Below, one piece after another: positions 34,465-42,756 of a stretch of 44,496 nt of DNA. The notes below the pieces were generated by a model that was not told the origin of the DNA, did not search any database, and saw nothing but the letters and a program-made list of their open reading frames with translations. Source of the stretch: Bdellovibrionales bacterium RIFOXYD12_FULL_39_22. Lineage in GTDB: Bacteria > Bdellovibrionota > Bacteriovoracia > Bacteriovoracales > Bacteriovoracaceae. Numbering within the stretch: the stretch's first letter is position 1; each line of letters opens with the position of its first letter. A program made the translations under genes and the position numbers. Location: positions 1-44,496 of the forward strand of contig MEQL01000020.1 in the NCBI GenBank assembly GCA_001770205.1. The letters are read 5' to 3'.

Positions 34465-34731
34465 TTACTTTCTCAAATCTAATTCTTTAATAACTTTGGC
34501 GTATTGTGCAGGATCAGTGTCTTGCAAATATTTCAGATGGGCCTTTCTTTTTCCAATCATCTGTAAAAGGCCACGATTGGAGTGATAGTCGTGCTCATGT
34601 TTTTCAAAATGTGGACGAAGATCGTTAATTCTTTTGGTAAGAAAGGCAATTTGTACTGCTGCTGCGCCAGTGTCTTTCTCATTTCTTCCGAACTTTTTAA
34701 CTAGTGCTAATTTTTCTTCTTTTGTAATCAT
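34465..34731 (-). CDS. rpsO: 30S ribosomal protein S15
   Basis: An 88-residue primary 16S rRNA-binding protein. Family blocks are visible: VKKFGRNEKDTGAAAVQIAF, ITKRINDLRPHFEKHEHDYH-like central part (INDLRPHFEKHEHDYHSNRG) and LLQMIGKRKAHLKYL. GGAGG lies before the ATG. It is placed upstream of pnp, the usual order in many bacteria. Confidence 0.98.
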   Translation of the reverse strand: MITKEEKLALVKKFGRNEKDTGAAAVQIAFLTKRINDLRPHFEKHEHDYHSNRGLLQMIGKRKAHLKYLQDTDPAQYAKVIKELDLRK

Positions 34732-34834
34732 CTTTCAATCCTCCGAAAAACCAAGTAGCAAATAGATTAGCGATCAATTTGAAACCTAGTAAGTGGTAAC
34801 GGTTAATAATATTGACAAAGTCAAGAAGGGCACT

Positions 34835-35875
34835 CTAACGAATAAACTCTGACATGTAAACCTTTAAGTTATTTATCAACCGCTCCTCTACCTGGCGAAT
34901 ACGCTCCCGCGAAACTCCATATTCATTGGCGATGGCCTGTAATGATTCCGGAACTTCCGCCAATAGCCTTTTTTCAAAAATCTCGCGATCACGCGGTTTA
35001 AGGGTAATAACAAAATCCTTGAGATGTTTTTTTAAAATTTCAAGACTTTGGGCCTGCTCTAATTGCTCATCTGGCCCAATTTCGGAAGAAGCAATGGTAT
35101 CCATAACCTGCATATCAGTGGCCTCACCATCACTCAAAATGGGCCGATCCAAACTGATCTCTCCTCCGGTAGATCCCAGTCGCTCATCCATAACAGTGAC
35201 TGACTTTTCGGAAACCCCTAGATTGTCAGAAATAAGTTTAGTAGTGGGAGAAATACCCATTCCTTCCAATCGTTGCTTCTCTCTTAGTAAATTATAAAAA
35301 AGCTTCTTTTGTTCATTGGTAGTGGATATTTTTACTAGACGAAAATTATCCAAAATATACTTTAAAATATATGAGCGAATCCACCAACTCGCATAATAAG
35401 AGAGCTTGGCCCCTTTGGTTGGATCATATTTGGAAACAGCACGCATTAACCCAATATTTCCTTCCTGAATAAGATCCATCACATTTTTATAGGCCGAACG
35501 ATACTCCATTGCAATCTTCACAACTAAGCGCAAATTGGCCACCACTAATTTTTTAGCAATTTCAATATCACCAGTCTCCGCTAACGCATGGGTTAGCGCC
35601 TGTTCCTGCTCAATGGATAGTAGTTCATAACGATTAATCTCTTTAATGTATTGAGTAAGTGGATCCCCTCGTTCTTTAGTTGGCCGCCCCTTAGGAAGCT
35701 CTAAGGTATCAGGATTTTCCAGATCTCTATATATAGTTACTTCTTTGCCGGAACTCTCGGAAGGAATTAGGGCGAGCGGATATTCAGCAGGCAACACCTC
35801 CACAACCAAAGACGGCGTGGCCTTAGAAATAATCTTGCTTTTTTTCTCCTTTTTCTCTTTCTTCTCTTTTTGCAT
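34835..35875 (-). CDS. rpoH: RNA polymerase sigma factor RpoH (heat-shock type)
   Basis: A sigma-70 family factor of 346 residues. Region 1.2/2 is intact (PLTQYIKEINRYELLSIEQE, NLRLVVKIAMEYR, MDLIQEGNIGLMRAVSKYDP, SYYASWWIRSYI), region 3 carries NEQKKLFYNLLREK, which matches the RpoH box (QRKLFFNLR in E. coli), and region 4 ends with the promoter -35 helix-turn-helix (ESLQAIANEYGVSRERIRQV). The N-terminal 60 residues are an extra Lys/Glu-rich and Pro-containing extension. No clear ribosome site precedes ATG 35875. It is divergent from hypF and lies 104 bases upstream of rpsO. Confidence 0.9.
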   Translation of the reverse strand: MQKEKKEKKEKKSKIISKATPSLVVEVLPAEYPLALIPSESSGKEVTIYRDLENPDTLELPKGRPTKERGDPLTQYIKEINRYELLSIEQEQALTHALAETGDIEIAKKLVVANLRLVVKIAMEYRSAYKNVMDLIQEGNIGLMRAVSKYDPTKGAKLSYYASWWIRSYILKYILDNFRLVKISTTNEQKKLFYNLLREKQRLEGMGISPTTKLISDNLGVSEKSVTVMDERLGSTGGEISLDRPILSDGEATDMQVMDTIASSEIGPDEQLEQAQSLEILKKHLKDFVITLKPRDREIFEKRLLAEVPESLQAIANEYGVSRERIRQVEERLINNLKVYMSEFIR

Positions 35876-35910
35876 ATTATCTGGTTATATTGTAAAAATC
35901 CGTTTTTTTA

Positions 35911-35949
35911 AAGCATAAAAAAAGGGCGCAAAAATATTATTTTATGCTT
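35911..35949. promoter_or_regulatory. Inverted repeat in the rpoH-hypF divergent region
   Basis: AAGCATAAAA (35911-35920) and TTTTATGCTT (35940-35949) are exact 10-bp inverted repeats separated by 19 bases, inside the roughly 100-base gap between the two divergent genes. The spacing is about two helical turns from centre to centre, so a dimeric regulator or an mRNA stem upstream of hypF is possible. Confidence 0.4.
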
Positions 35950-35978
35950 CGTATGTATATAACTTGGAGGTCCTAATT

Positions 35979-38174
35979 ATTAAACGACTATCTATCACCA
36001 TTACGGGCGTTGTACAAGGAGTAGGTTTTCGCCCTCACGTTTATCGGCTAGCAAAAAAATATAACTTGTCCGGACAAGTTAATAACAACAACATAGGGGT
36101 ACAAATTGAGGTGGAGGGTTCAATTGATAATATTCAAAATTTTATTTCTGACTTGCGCAATTGCCCACCGAAACAATCAAGAATCGACTCCTTTGCTAAC
36201 TTTGAAATTCCTCTAAAAAATGAAATGGAATTTTCCATAATCATCAGCAGCGGAGATGGCCCTAAGGAGGTAGAGATTTCGCCAGATTTAGCAACCTGCG
36301 CTGAATGCCTTACCGATATTTTAGATCCAACTAATCGCCGATATGCCTATCCTTTCACAAACTGCACCAATTGTGGGCCACGCTATTCAATTATTCAAGG
36401 CCGCCCTTACGATAGAAAACTTACCTCTATGAAGGCCTTCGCCATGTGTGATGCTTGCGATGCAGAATACAAAAATCCTCTAGATAGACGCTTTCATGCC
36501 CAACCAAATTGTTGTCCCAACTGCGGGCCCTCCTTACATACCTTGGGTATCAACGATGGCCCTTCTCCGCTGGAAGCAATTGTAACAAAGATCCAGCAAA
36601 ACTCACTAATAGCAATCAAAGGAATCGGTGGATTTAACATTGCCTGTGATGCCACCTCCCAAGCGGCCGTGAAAAAATTACGCCTGGCCAAGCGCCGACC
36701 GAATCGCGCCTTCGCAATGATGGCCAAAAATATGGCGGCAATAAAAGAGATTTGCCAGGTAAGTACAAATGAGGAAAATGCACTGCAATCAGAAGTTGCT
36801 CCCATTGTCCTATTGAAAAAGAAAACAGGCCATTTCAATCACATAAGTCCAGACAACAACTATCTTGGCATCATGCTCCCTTATACTCCATTACATCACC
36901 TACTAATGAAACACTTTGATTTTTTAGTAATGACCTCCGCCAATAAGGCCGATGAGCCAATTGCTATTTCTGATGAAGAAATTTTGAAGTTGATTGATGA
37001 CAAAATCATTGAAGCTGCTCTCTCTCACAACCGCCCAATCCTACATCGCTGCGATGATTCTATTTGGCAATTCCCCAACGGAAAAAGACAAGTTATTCGA
37101 TTTTCTCGTGGTATGGTTCCCTCCTCTTTCCCTTGCACCTGCAGCGTTAATACTAAGGCACTGGGTGCTAATTTAAAAAATAGCTTTGCTCTAACCAAAA
37201 ACGGCCGCATCTATCTTTCTCAACATATTGGAGATCTGATAGATTATCGCAATTACCAATTTCAACAAAAAGAGATCGACAACCTAGAGAATCTTCTGGA
37301 TATTCATCCGGAACATACCATCTGTGACGCGCATCCAGGATATGAAAATTTCAATGCCAATTACCACCAAGTGTTTCATCATCATGCCCATATGTTAAGC
37401 GTAGTTGGTGAACATAATCTTAAATGTACTAATATTTTAGGTATAATTGCTGATGGCACGGGCCTTGGCAGTGATGGCAAAATCTGGGGATTTGAATTTT
37501 TATTGATCGGCCATGTCAGACAAAAATTTAAGCGAATAGCTCATCTTGAATATTTTGATTTAATCGGTGGAGATAAGGCCACTTCCGAAATTGATCGACT
37601 GGCAGTTGCACTTACGGCCCAACATCACTACTCTCTGAACAATATCTCTGCTGATAGAGTTTCTCTTTTAAAGAATTTAGCAAAAAATAAAGTCAATACT
37701 CACCAAACATCCTCACTTGGCCGACTCTTTGATGGCGTTGCGGCCATTCTTGGCCTTACCCAATATGCCGAATACGAAGGACAGGCGGCCATTTTACTAC
37801 AACAATTGGCCGAAAATTATACAAAAGATTACGACAATAATCTCCCCACAGCGCGGTACACTCCGACAATCGAAAATATGATAATCAAGCATCACATCCT
37901 AATTGCTGAAATTTTACAAGATCTAGAAAGTGAAGTTGCTAAGAATGAAATAGCTATAAAATTTCACCTCTGGGTCGTTGATACAATTGTAGAGATCATT
38001 AATAGTACAAATCACCAGGCCGTTGTCTTTTCTGGCGGATGTTTTCAAAATAGGCTTCTTTGTGAACTACTCCAAAATAAAATTGAGACAATGAAAATTA
38101 ATTACTATTTTAATGAAAAAATTCCTATTAATGATGGTGGAATATCGTATGGGCAGGCATTCTTTAGCGAATAA
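35979..38174 (+). CDS. hypF: Carbamoyltransferase HypF, [NiFe] hydrogenase maturation
   Basis: HypF uses carbamoyl phosphate and ATP to carbamoylate HypE, first step to the cyanide ligands of [NiFe] hydrogenase. Domains in order: acylphosphatase (GVVQGVGFRPHVYRLA), two zinc-finger pairs (CAECL, CTNCG, CDACD, CPNCG), YrdC-like (IAIKGIGGFNIACDA), and Kae1-like (HHHAHMLSV, IIADGTGLGSDG, VVFSGGCFQNRLL). The start is read as ATT 35979, because GGAGG at 35966-35970 lies eight bases upstream and the resulting MKRLSITITG is the usual HypF beginning. The TTG at 35964 overlaps the ribosome site and has none of its own. No other hyp or hydrogenase gene is in the window. Arginine catabolism elsewhere in the window yields carbamoyl phosphate, its substrate. 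Confidence 0.95.
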   Translation: MKRLSITITGVVQGVGFRPHVYRLAKKYNLSGQVNNNNIGVQIEVEGSIDNIQNFISDLRNCPPKQSRIDSFANFEIPLKNEMEFSIIISSGDGPKEVEISPDLATCAECLTDILDPTNRRYAYPFTNCTNCGPRYSIIQGRPYDRKLTSMKAFAMCDACDAEYKNPLDRRFHAQPNCCPNCGPSLHTLGINDGPSPLEAIVTKIQQNSLIAIKGIGGFNIACDATSQAAVKKLRLAKRRPNRAFAMMAKNMAAIKEICQVSTNEENALQSEVAPIVLLKKKTGHFNHISPDNNYLGIMLPYTPLHHLLMKHFDFLVMTSANKADEPIAISDEEILKLIDDKIIEAALSHNRPILHRCDDSIWQFPNGKRQVIRFSRGMVPSSFPCTCSVNTKALGANLKNSFALTKNGRIYLSQHIGDLIDYRNYQFQQKEIDNLENLLDIHPEHTICDAHPGYENFNANYHQVFHHHAHMLSVVGEHNLKCTNILGIIADGTGLGSDGKIWGFEFLLIGHVRQKFKRIAHLEYFDLIGGDKATSEIDRLAVALTAQHHYSLNNISADRVSLLKNLAKNKVNTHQTSSLGRLFDGVAAILGLTQYAEYEGQAAILLQQLAENYTKDYDNNLPTARYTPTIENMIIKHHILIAEILQDLESEVAKNEIAIKFHLWVVDTIVEIINSTNHQAVVFSGGCFQNRLLCELLQNKIETMKINYYFNEKIPINDGGISYGQAFFSE

Positions 38175-38249
38175 AACGAAAAAGGAACCATTATTAGGGG
38201 GTCACTGTGGTTTTTATTTTACTCTGTTTTGAAAAATTCTAGAAAAAAT

Positions 38250-38325
38250 TGGTGCCCACTCGCGGAATCGAACCACGGACACAGGGATTTTCAGTCCCTT
38301 GCTCTACCGACTGAGCTAAGTGGGC
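38250..38325 (-). tRNA. tRNA-Phe (GAA)
   Basis: A full cloverleaf of 76 bases with encoded CCA: acceptor GCCCACT/AGTGGGC, D arm GCTC/GAGC, anticodon arm AGGGA-CTGAAAA-TCCCT with anticodon GAA, T arm CGTGG-TTCGATT-CCGCG. A T-rich stretch follows on the minus strand. It lies between hypF and queG; the remaining bases 38175-38408 show no gene. Confidence 0.97.
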
Positions 38326-38408
38326 ATTAACTATCAAATCTCTATTTAATTAACAGGGATAAAAATAATGCTTTGTTTTAAAAGAGTCAAATTAAATGTA
38401 TATTTTTT

Positions 38409-39440
38409 TTATAGCAAATCCAGGCCATCACCAGCACGGCCAATCCAATTCCTGAGATTTTTAAGCATACCTGTTCTGCCAATACGCTCAAAAGGTGTTT
38501 GGCCATATTTCCGTCGATACTCACGACTACCAAGAGTAGTAATAACATCCATAATATGTTGAGTATCCGAAGATAAAAATATCTCTATTGGGGTACTAGG
38601 GGACAATTTCAACTCTTGTGAAGGAACTTGTCTATTCCAAGGACAGGCCAGTTGACAACTGTCACAGCCAAAAAAATAATCACCCGGGAATTGCCCCAAC
38701 GAATGAGGAATATTTTTAAAAACCTCCGTCGTGTAGCAACTAACACATCTTCTAGCATCAACCTCTCCATTCGAAGTAATTGCTTGCGTTGGACAACGCT
38801 TTAAACATTCCGAGCAATCACCGCATCGTGATTGTTGTACATCTCTTTTGGGTAAATTCAGCTTCGCAGAAAGAAGAATTGTTCCAATTAAAAAATAACT
38901 CCCTAGTTCTGGGTTAATAAGCATTGAATTTTTACCAAACCAACCGAGGCCAGCACGATAGGCCAAGTCACGCTCCAAAACAGGCGCACTATCAACCACA
39001 ATCTTATAATCGATACTTGTGTCCGTAAAAATTTTGTATTTTGCAGCAAACTCGGAATGCGAAATCCAATTCTGCAAATTATCTCTAATAGCAAGATGAT
39101 AGTCTCGCTCTCCGGAAAAAAAAACAAAATCTGCAATAGGAATACGTTTTTGGGACAAAAGCTGATGTTTATAAGGAAACAAAAAAACCAGGGCAGATTC
39201 GCAACGCCCCCAATAATTTTTTAAATCTTCCCGCCGGCCATCATCTTGGGCCAACATATATTTTAAAGGCCCATTGCATCCATCTGTCAGCCATTTTTTA
39301 TAACGTCGTTTACTATCTAATGAAATGGAAGTTGTCTCAACATAAGCAAAATCAAAAATGCCAAAATTTAAACTTAAATTAAAATCGGAATTAGAATCGG
39401 AATCGGAATTAATAGGTTGATCTAAATTGCTACTATGCAC
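38409..39440 (-). CDS. queG: Epoxyqueuosine reductase
   Basis: Cobalamin- and iron-sulfur-dependent enzyme for the last step of queuosine synthesis in the wobble position of GUN tRNAs. The 343 residues show the family blocks VVDSAPVLERDLAYRAGLGW (catalytic Asp150), GKNSMLINPELGSYFLIG, and two [4Fe-4S] sites with cysteines at 206, 209, 212, 216 (CGDCSECLKRC) and 232, 259, 262, 266 (CDSCQLAC). The start is a GTG that overlaps the stop of the upstream coiled-coil gene (GTGCATAG). The first 20 residues are unusual: SDSDSNSD is encoded by a hexanucleotide repeat. Confidence 0.95.
   Translation of the reverse strand: MHSSNLDQPINSDSDSNSDFNLSLNFGIFDFAYVETTSISLDSKRRYKKWLTDGCNGPLKYMLAQDDGRREDLKNYWGRCESALVFLFPYKHQLLSQKRIPIADFVFFSGERDYHLAIRDNLQNWISHSEFAAKYKIFTDTSIDYKIVVDSAPVLERDLAYRAGLGWFGKNSMLINPELGSYFLIGTILLSAKLNLPKRDVQQSRCGDCSECLKRCPTQAITSNGEVDARRCVSCYTTEVFKNIPHSLGQFPGDYFFGCDSCQLACPWNRQVPSQELKLSPSTPIEIFLSSDTQHIMDVITTLGSREYRRKYGQTPFERIGRTGMLKNLRNWIGRAGDGLDLL
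39383..39412. repeat. Hexanucleotide tandem repeat in the 5' end of queG
   Basis: Five six-base units of the type AATCGG/AATTAG/AATTAA follow each other in the queG N-terminal coding region, giving a Ser/Asp/Asn-rich stretch on the minus strand. Changes in unit number would keep the frame. Confidence 0.5.
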
Positions 39441-41364
39441 GTCTTGAATTTAAATCTTTTTCTTGATCCATTGTCAAACGCATCTTTTCTAATTTTACTT
39501 CATACTGTTGTTTCATTGATTCAATCATATGCTCATAGCTCTTAGACATCCGATCATATTCGTGACGACTTGTGCGAATAAGCTGCTCTAGTTCCTTTTT
39601 ATATTCATTTTCAGTAAAAGAAAGTTTGTCTTCATACTCATTTACAATTTGCGCTTGCTGTTTCTCGCTAACATTCTTTGCCCGGGCCATTTCCAGATCA
39701 AAAGCATCTTTCATCGCGGCCTCTTTTTGGGCATTCTCTTGCACTTTATCCAGTAAGGCGCGCTTTGTCTCTCGTAAATCCTCTACCCTTCGATCACCTT
39801 CCATTGCGCTACGCGCCTCTAATTCTTTGTAGGTTTTTTCTGCTAAACTATCTAGCTTGCCTTGATACTGCTCCTCCAATTTTTTATTATCTTTTAACAG
39901 TTGCTCAACTTTCTGTTCATATCCAGCGATCCGTGCTCCATACACTTTCTTTAACTCATCTTTTAAATTTTCTCGATCATTGTACATTTCCATCTGCATA
40001 TTTTTATAGAAACTTGTCTTTTCTGACAACAGTCCCTCTTGCATATCTTTTAGTGCTGCTTCATGCCGATCATTCAACTCTTTAATGGTAGTAGTAAAAT
40101 CCAATTTTTGATTATCAATCATCCTTTTAAACACGGCCCTGTCAGCGAAAAGCTGCCTCTCATGATCGGCCTGAATATTATTGGTATTTTTTTTATATTT
40201 TTGATCAATCTCTTCTTTTTCCTTGGCAGATTTTTTTAATACATGATCCATATCGCGAAAATTATCCATTTTTTGTGAGGCAATTTTCTGAGCACTATTT
40301 TCAGACCATGCACGCTTAGCATCCTGCATCTCGGTAGAATTTTGATTACGTTCCACCTGATGTTGATAGCGAGCGTTTTCCATCTCTCCTTTAAACTTAT
40401 TCAACCTTGTTTCATAGGCATCTTTTACTCGATCCGTACGATCTTCGGCGGCCTTAAGAGAGACTTTTTTAGCATTATCCAAGCTCTCATTTAGCTTTCT
40501 CATGGACCCCATTTCTCGATTAAACTTATCGTCTGATTCGCGCATTCTATCTGCATGTTCCAAATTCTGTTGGGCCATTGTCTTGGCACTTCGCTCTTGC
40601 GCCTCTTTCCCTTTATCAATAAATTCACTAACTGTATTTTGATTTTCGTTCATATGATCTTTGCGAATTGTTTTAACAACATCGCTTTGTCTATTGGCCA
40701 ATCCCTTGGTGGCAATATCATAATTTTGCCGTAAATTATTAATCTGATCATCTTTTTTATTTTTATAATCACTAAGTTGATTTGCCGAATTATTTAACAC
40801 ATCGGAAATTCTTCCCTCGTACAATTTCGTTAGATCTCGGTCTCGTTCTCGAACATCATCTCTAACCTTTTGAATGGATTTATTAGCAAAATTTTCTACT
40901 TCTTTAAATTCTTGATCAGACTGTTGCATGCGCTTTGCCAAAATCTCTTCTTTCTGTGTCTCATTACGATTCAAAGATTTTTGATATTCGCGCTCTTTGG
41001 TTCGATAATTTTTTTCGTAGGAATCTTTTACTGTAGTTAATTCATCGCTTAATTTTTTGCGCGTATCTAAATTTTGCCGATTAAATTCCTCTTTTTCATT
41101 GTTGAGTGAATTAACATAATCTCTTTTTCTGACCTCTATTGCTTCGGCCGTCTCTCTCCCATATTCTTGTGAAAGGTCTGCAATATTTTCTTGTAAATTT
41201 TCCCGTTGATCGTAATAGGTTTGCGCCTGTTTCTTTTCTACCGACTCATGCAAATCATCTAAATCGGCCAACTCCTGCTGATGAACCTTGCGCAAATCAT
41301 TCGTTTTTTGACGAAAATCATCACGTGCTGAAGAAAGCTGTTTATTATAATCACCTATTTCCAT
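39433..41364 (-). CDS. 643-aa continuous coiled-coil protein, filament-like
   Basis: Nearly the whole 643-residue chain is charged helix with heptad spacing of hydrophobics and almost no Pro, Gly or Cys, for example QENIADLSQEYGRETAEA and DKLSFTENEYKKELEQL. It has no signal peptide or membrane segment, so it is cytoplasmic. GGATGG precedes the ATG. I do not recognise a named family. The layout resembles bacterial intermediate-filament-like proteins (crescentin, Ccrp of Bdellovibrio), but SMC-like or tape-measure-like scaffolds have similar composition. It is followed, with an 8-base overlap, by queG. Confidence 0.6.
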   Translation of the reverse strand: MEIGDYNKQLSSARDDFRQKTNDLRKVHQQELADLDDLHESVEKKQAQTYYDQRENLQENIADLSQEYGRETAEAIEVRKRDYVNSLNNEKEEFNRQNLDTRKKLSDELTTVKDSYEKNYRTKEREYQKSLNRNETQKEEILAKRMQQSDQEFKEVENFANKSIQKVRDDVRERDRDLTKLYEGRISDVLNNSANQLSDYKNKKDDQINNLRQNYDIATKGLANRQSDVVKTIRKDHMNENQNTVSEFIDKGKEAQERSAKTMAQQNLEHADRMRESDDKFNREMGSMRKLNESLDNAKKVSLKAAEDRTDRVKDAYETRLNKFKGEMENARYQHQVERNQNSTEMQDAKRAWSENSAQKIASQKMDNFRDMDHVLKKSAKEKEEIDQKYKKNTNNIQADHERQLFADRAVFKRMIDNQKLDFTTTIKELNDRHEAALKDMQEGLLSEKTSFYKNMQMEMYNDRENLKDELKKVYGARIAGYEQKVEQLLKDNKKLEEQYQGKLDSLAEKTYKELEARSAMEGDRRVEDLRETKRALLDKVQENAQKEAAMKDAFDLEMARAKNVSEKQQAQIVNEYEDKLSFTENEYKKELEQLIRTSRHEYDRMSKSYEHMIESMKQQYEVKLEKMRLTMDQEKDLNSRRA

Positions 41365-41425
41365 AATCCATCCTAGATTAGAGGTAAACTATACTCTCTA
41401 CATTATACCAAAAAAACAAAAAGAA

Positions 41426-41457
41426 ATGCCCCTCGGAATTTTATTCCACGGGGGCAT
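41426..41457 (-). terminator. Rho-independent terminator after the DsbA-like gene
   Basis: ATGCCCCT (41426-41433) pairs with GGGGGCAT (41450-41457), and an inner GGAAT/ATTCC pair closes a TTT loop. On the minus strand a T-rich run follows (to about 41408). It ends the unit of the thioredoxin-fold lipoprotein, 44 bases after its stop. Confidence 0.75.
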
Positions 41458-41500
41458 GATGTTGACTGTTATGCTCGTTTTCTTTTTTATCCCAACTTAA

Positions 41501-42556
41501 TTACTTGGCCAATTCTTCATCAATAATTTCTATGAATTGGGCAGTTGGCAGCGCACCACTGACTAATTTACCGTTAATAAAAAAAGTCGGTGTAGATTTG
41601 ACCCCTGCCTTCTCTCCATCATCTAAAGACTGCTCAATACTTTTTAGTTGACGATCAGAGGACAAACACTCTTCCAATTTTGGGAAATTAACACCAGCAA
41701 TTTTGGATAATTTTCTTAGATTTTGCTCACTCAAATCGTTTTGATTTTCAAAAAAAGAATAATAAAGCTTCCAAAAAAGATCACCAGACTGCTCATTGGC
41801 GCAAAGGACGTATTCCGAAGCAAGCTTGGCATCCGAATGAAAAGGCAGAGGAAATGTTTTAAAAACCACTCGCAATTTATTTTTATACTTCTTTTTCAAT
41901 TCATTTATAGTAAGTGCTGCCTTTGAACAATGAGGGCACTGAAAATCAGAAAATTCCACCAAAGTAACTTTTGCATTTCCCGGCCCATAGAAAACGCCAT
42001 TTTCAATATTTACTGCAAAGACAGGACGCTCTGGCCTATCAAAGTAAATCTCCAAAGATTTACCCTTTGTCTTGTCCCCCATCCATTCTTCAACGGCCTT
42101 CAACTTAATATCCTCTGCCAAAAATGCCTTAATTCTTTCCCTCAGCTGAGGAGTATCTTGCTCTCGCGGTATATTCTTCTCCTTAACAAATTTATCTATA
42201 TCCTCATTAGTTGGCATTTTCCCTTTGCTGATAACTTTCTCTAAAAACTCATCATTACTCAAATTACCTTTGGACGGATCCTCCATCATTAATTTCTCCA
42301 AAAGCATGGCACGTAATTTATTTTTCTTAATTTCATAAACACGCATCTGGGCATCGTAAATATCACTCTCAATTCCCTTTACTAACTCCTCCTCCGTAAC
42401 TTCTTTATCTCCTAACTTGGCCACAATTCCTTGGCTAGGAGCTGGTTTAAAAATAAAGTTTGGAGCGGAAGTCGCATTCTTGGGCGTACATGAAACAACC
42501 ACAACCGAAATTAAAGAAAGTATGATCAACGACAATGAGAGCATAATTTTTTTCAT
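41501..42556 (-). CDS. Lipoprotein with SurA-like N-terminus and DsbA-type thioredoxin fold
   Basis: A 351-residue exported lipoprotein: signal peptide with lipobox VVSC (Cys23), AAGGGA before the ATG. Residues about 40-165 are helical and resemble the N-terminal chaperone part of SurA/PpiC proteins (VAKLGDKEVTEEELVKGI, LRAMLLEKLMMED). Residues about 185-351 are a DsbA/DsbG-like domain with CPHC at 207-210 (EFSDFQCPHC) and the cis-Pro loop KSTPTFFING. It probably makes or isomerises disulfides in envelope proteins, which fits the several Cys-rich secreted proteins of this window. The same fusion plan occurs in other Bdellovibrionota and myxobacteria (from memory, not checked). Confidence 0.8.
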   Translation of the reverse strand: MKKIMLSLSLIILSLISVVVVSCTPKNATSAPNFIFKPAPSQGIVAKLGDKEVTEEELVKGIESDIYDAQMRVYEIKKNKLRAMLLEKLMMEDPSKGNLSNDEFLEKVISKGKMPTNEDIDKFVKEKNIPREQDTPQLRERIKAFLAEDIKLKAVEEWMGDKTKGKSLEIYFDRPERPVFAVNIENGVFYGPGNAKVTLVEFSDFQCPHCSKAALTINELKKKYKNKLRVVFKTFPLPFHSDAKLASEYVLCANEQSGDLFWKLYYSFFENQNDLSEQNLRKLSKIAGVNFPKLEECLSSDRQLKSIEQSLDDGEKAGVKSTPTFFINGKLVSGALPTAQFIEIIDEELAK

Positions 42557-42646
42557 AATAAATCCCTTGAAAAAGTAGAATCTTGATTTTCTATTTTACT
42601 GCATTTTTCTTCAATTCGACAAATTTTTTAACTAGACAATTTAGTA

Positions 42647-42674
42647 TTGATCGTTAATAAATATTATATACAAT
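42647..42674 (+). promoter_or_regulatory. Possible promoter of tRNA-Val
   Basis: TTGATC (42647-42652) and TACAAT (42669-42674) are spaced by 16 bases and end eight bases before the tRNA. They match the sigma-70 consensus at four of six and five of six positions. The surroundings are very AT-rich, so a chance match is possible. Confidence 0.35.
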
Positions 42675-42681
42675 TTTTTGT

Positions 42682-42756
42682 GCGGGCGTAGTTCAGTGGG
42701 AGAACGCTTCGTTGACATCGAAGAGGCCGCTGGTTCAATCCCAGCCGTCCGTACCA
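42682..42756 (+). tRNA. tRNA-Val (GAC), integration target
   Basis: A 75-base cloverleaf with encoded CCA: acceptor GCGGGCG/CGTCCGT (two G-T pairs), D arm GTTC/GAAC, anticodon arm CTTCG-TTGACAT-CGAAG with anticodon GAC, T arm GCTGG-TTCAATC-CCAGC. The 3' half is overlapped by the frame of the serine recombinase on the other strand, the usual picture of an element integrated next to or in a tRNA gene. The terminator at 42819 serves this tRNA. Confidence 0.93.

Noticed and set aside
38175..38225. Weak AACCA/TGGTT hairpin with T-rich tail after hypF as terminator
   Set aside because: The stem has only five pairs with a long loop; not enough to call it.
38250..38325. tRNA-Phe as a second integration site
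   Set aside because: No recombinase, direct repeat or drop in GGCC density is seen next to it.
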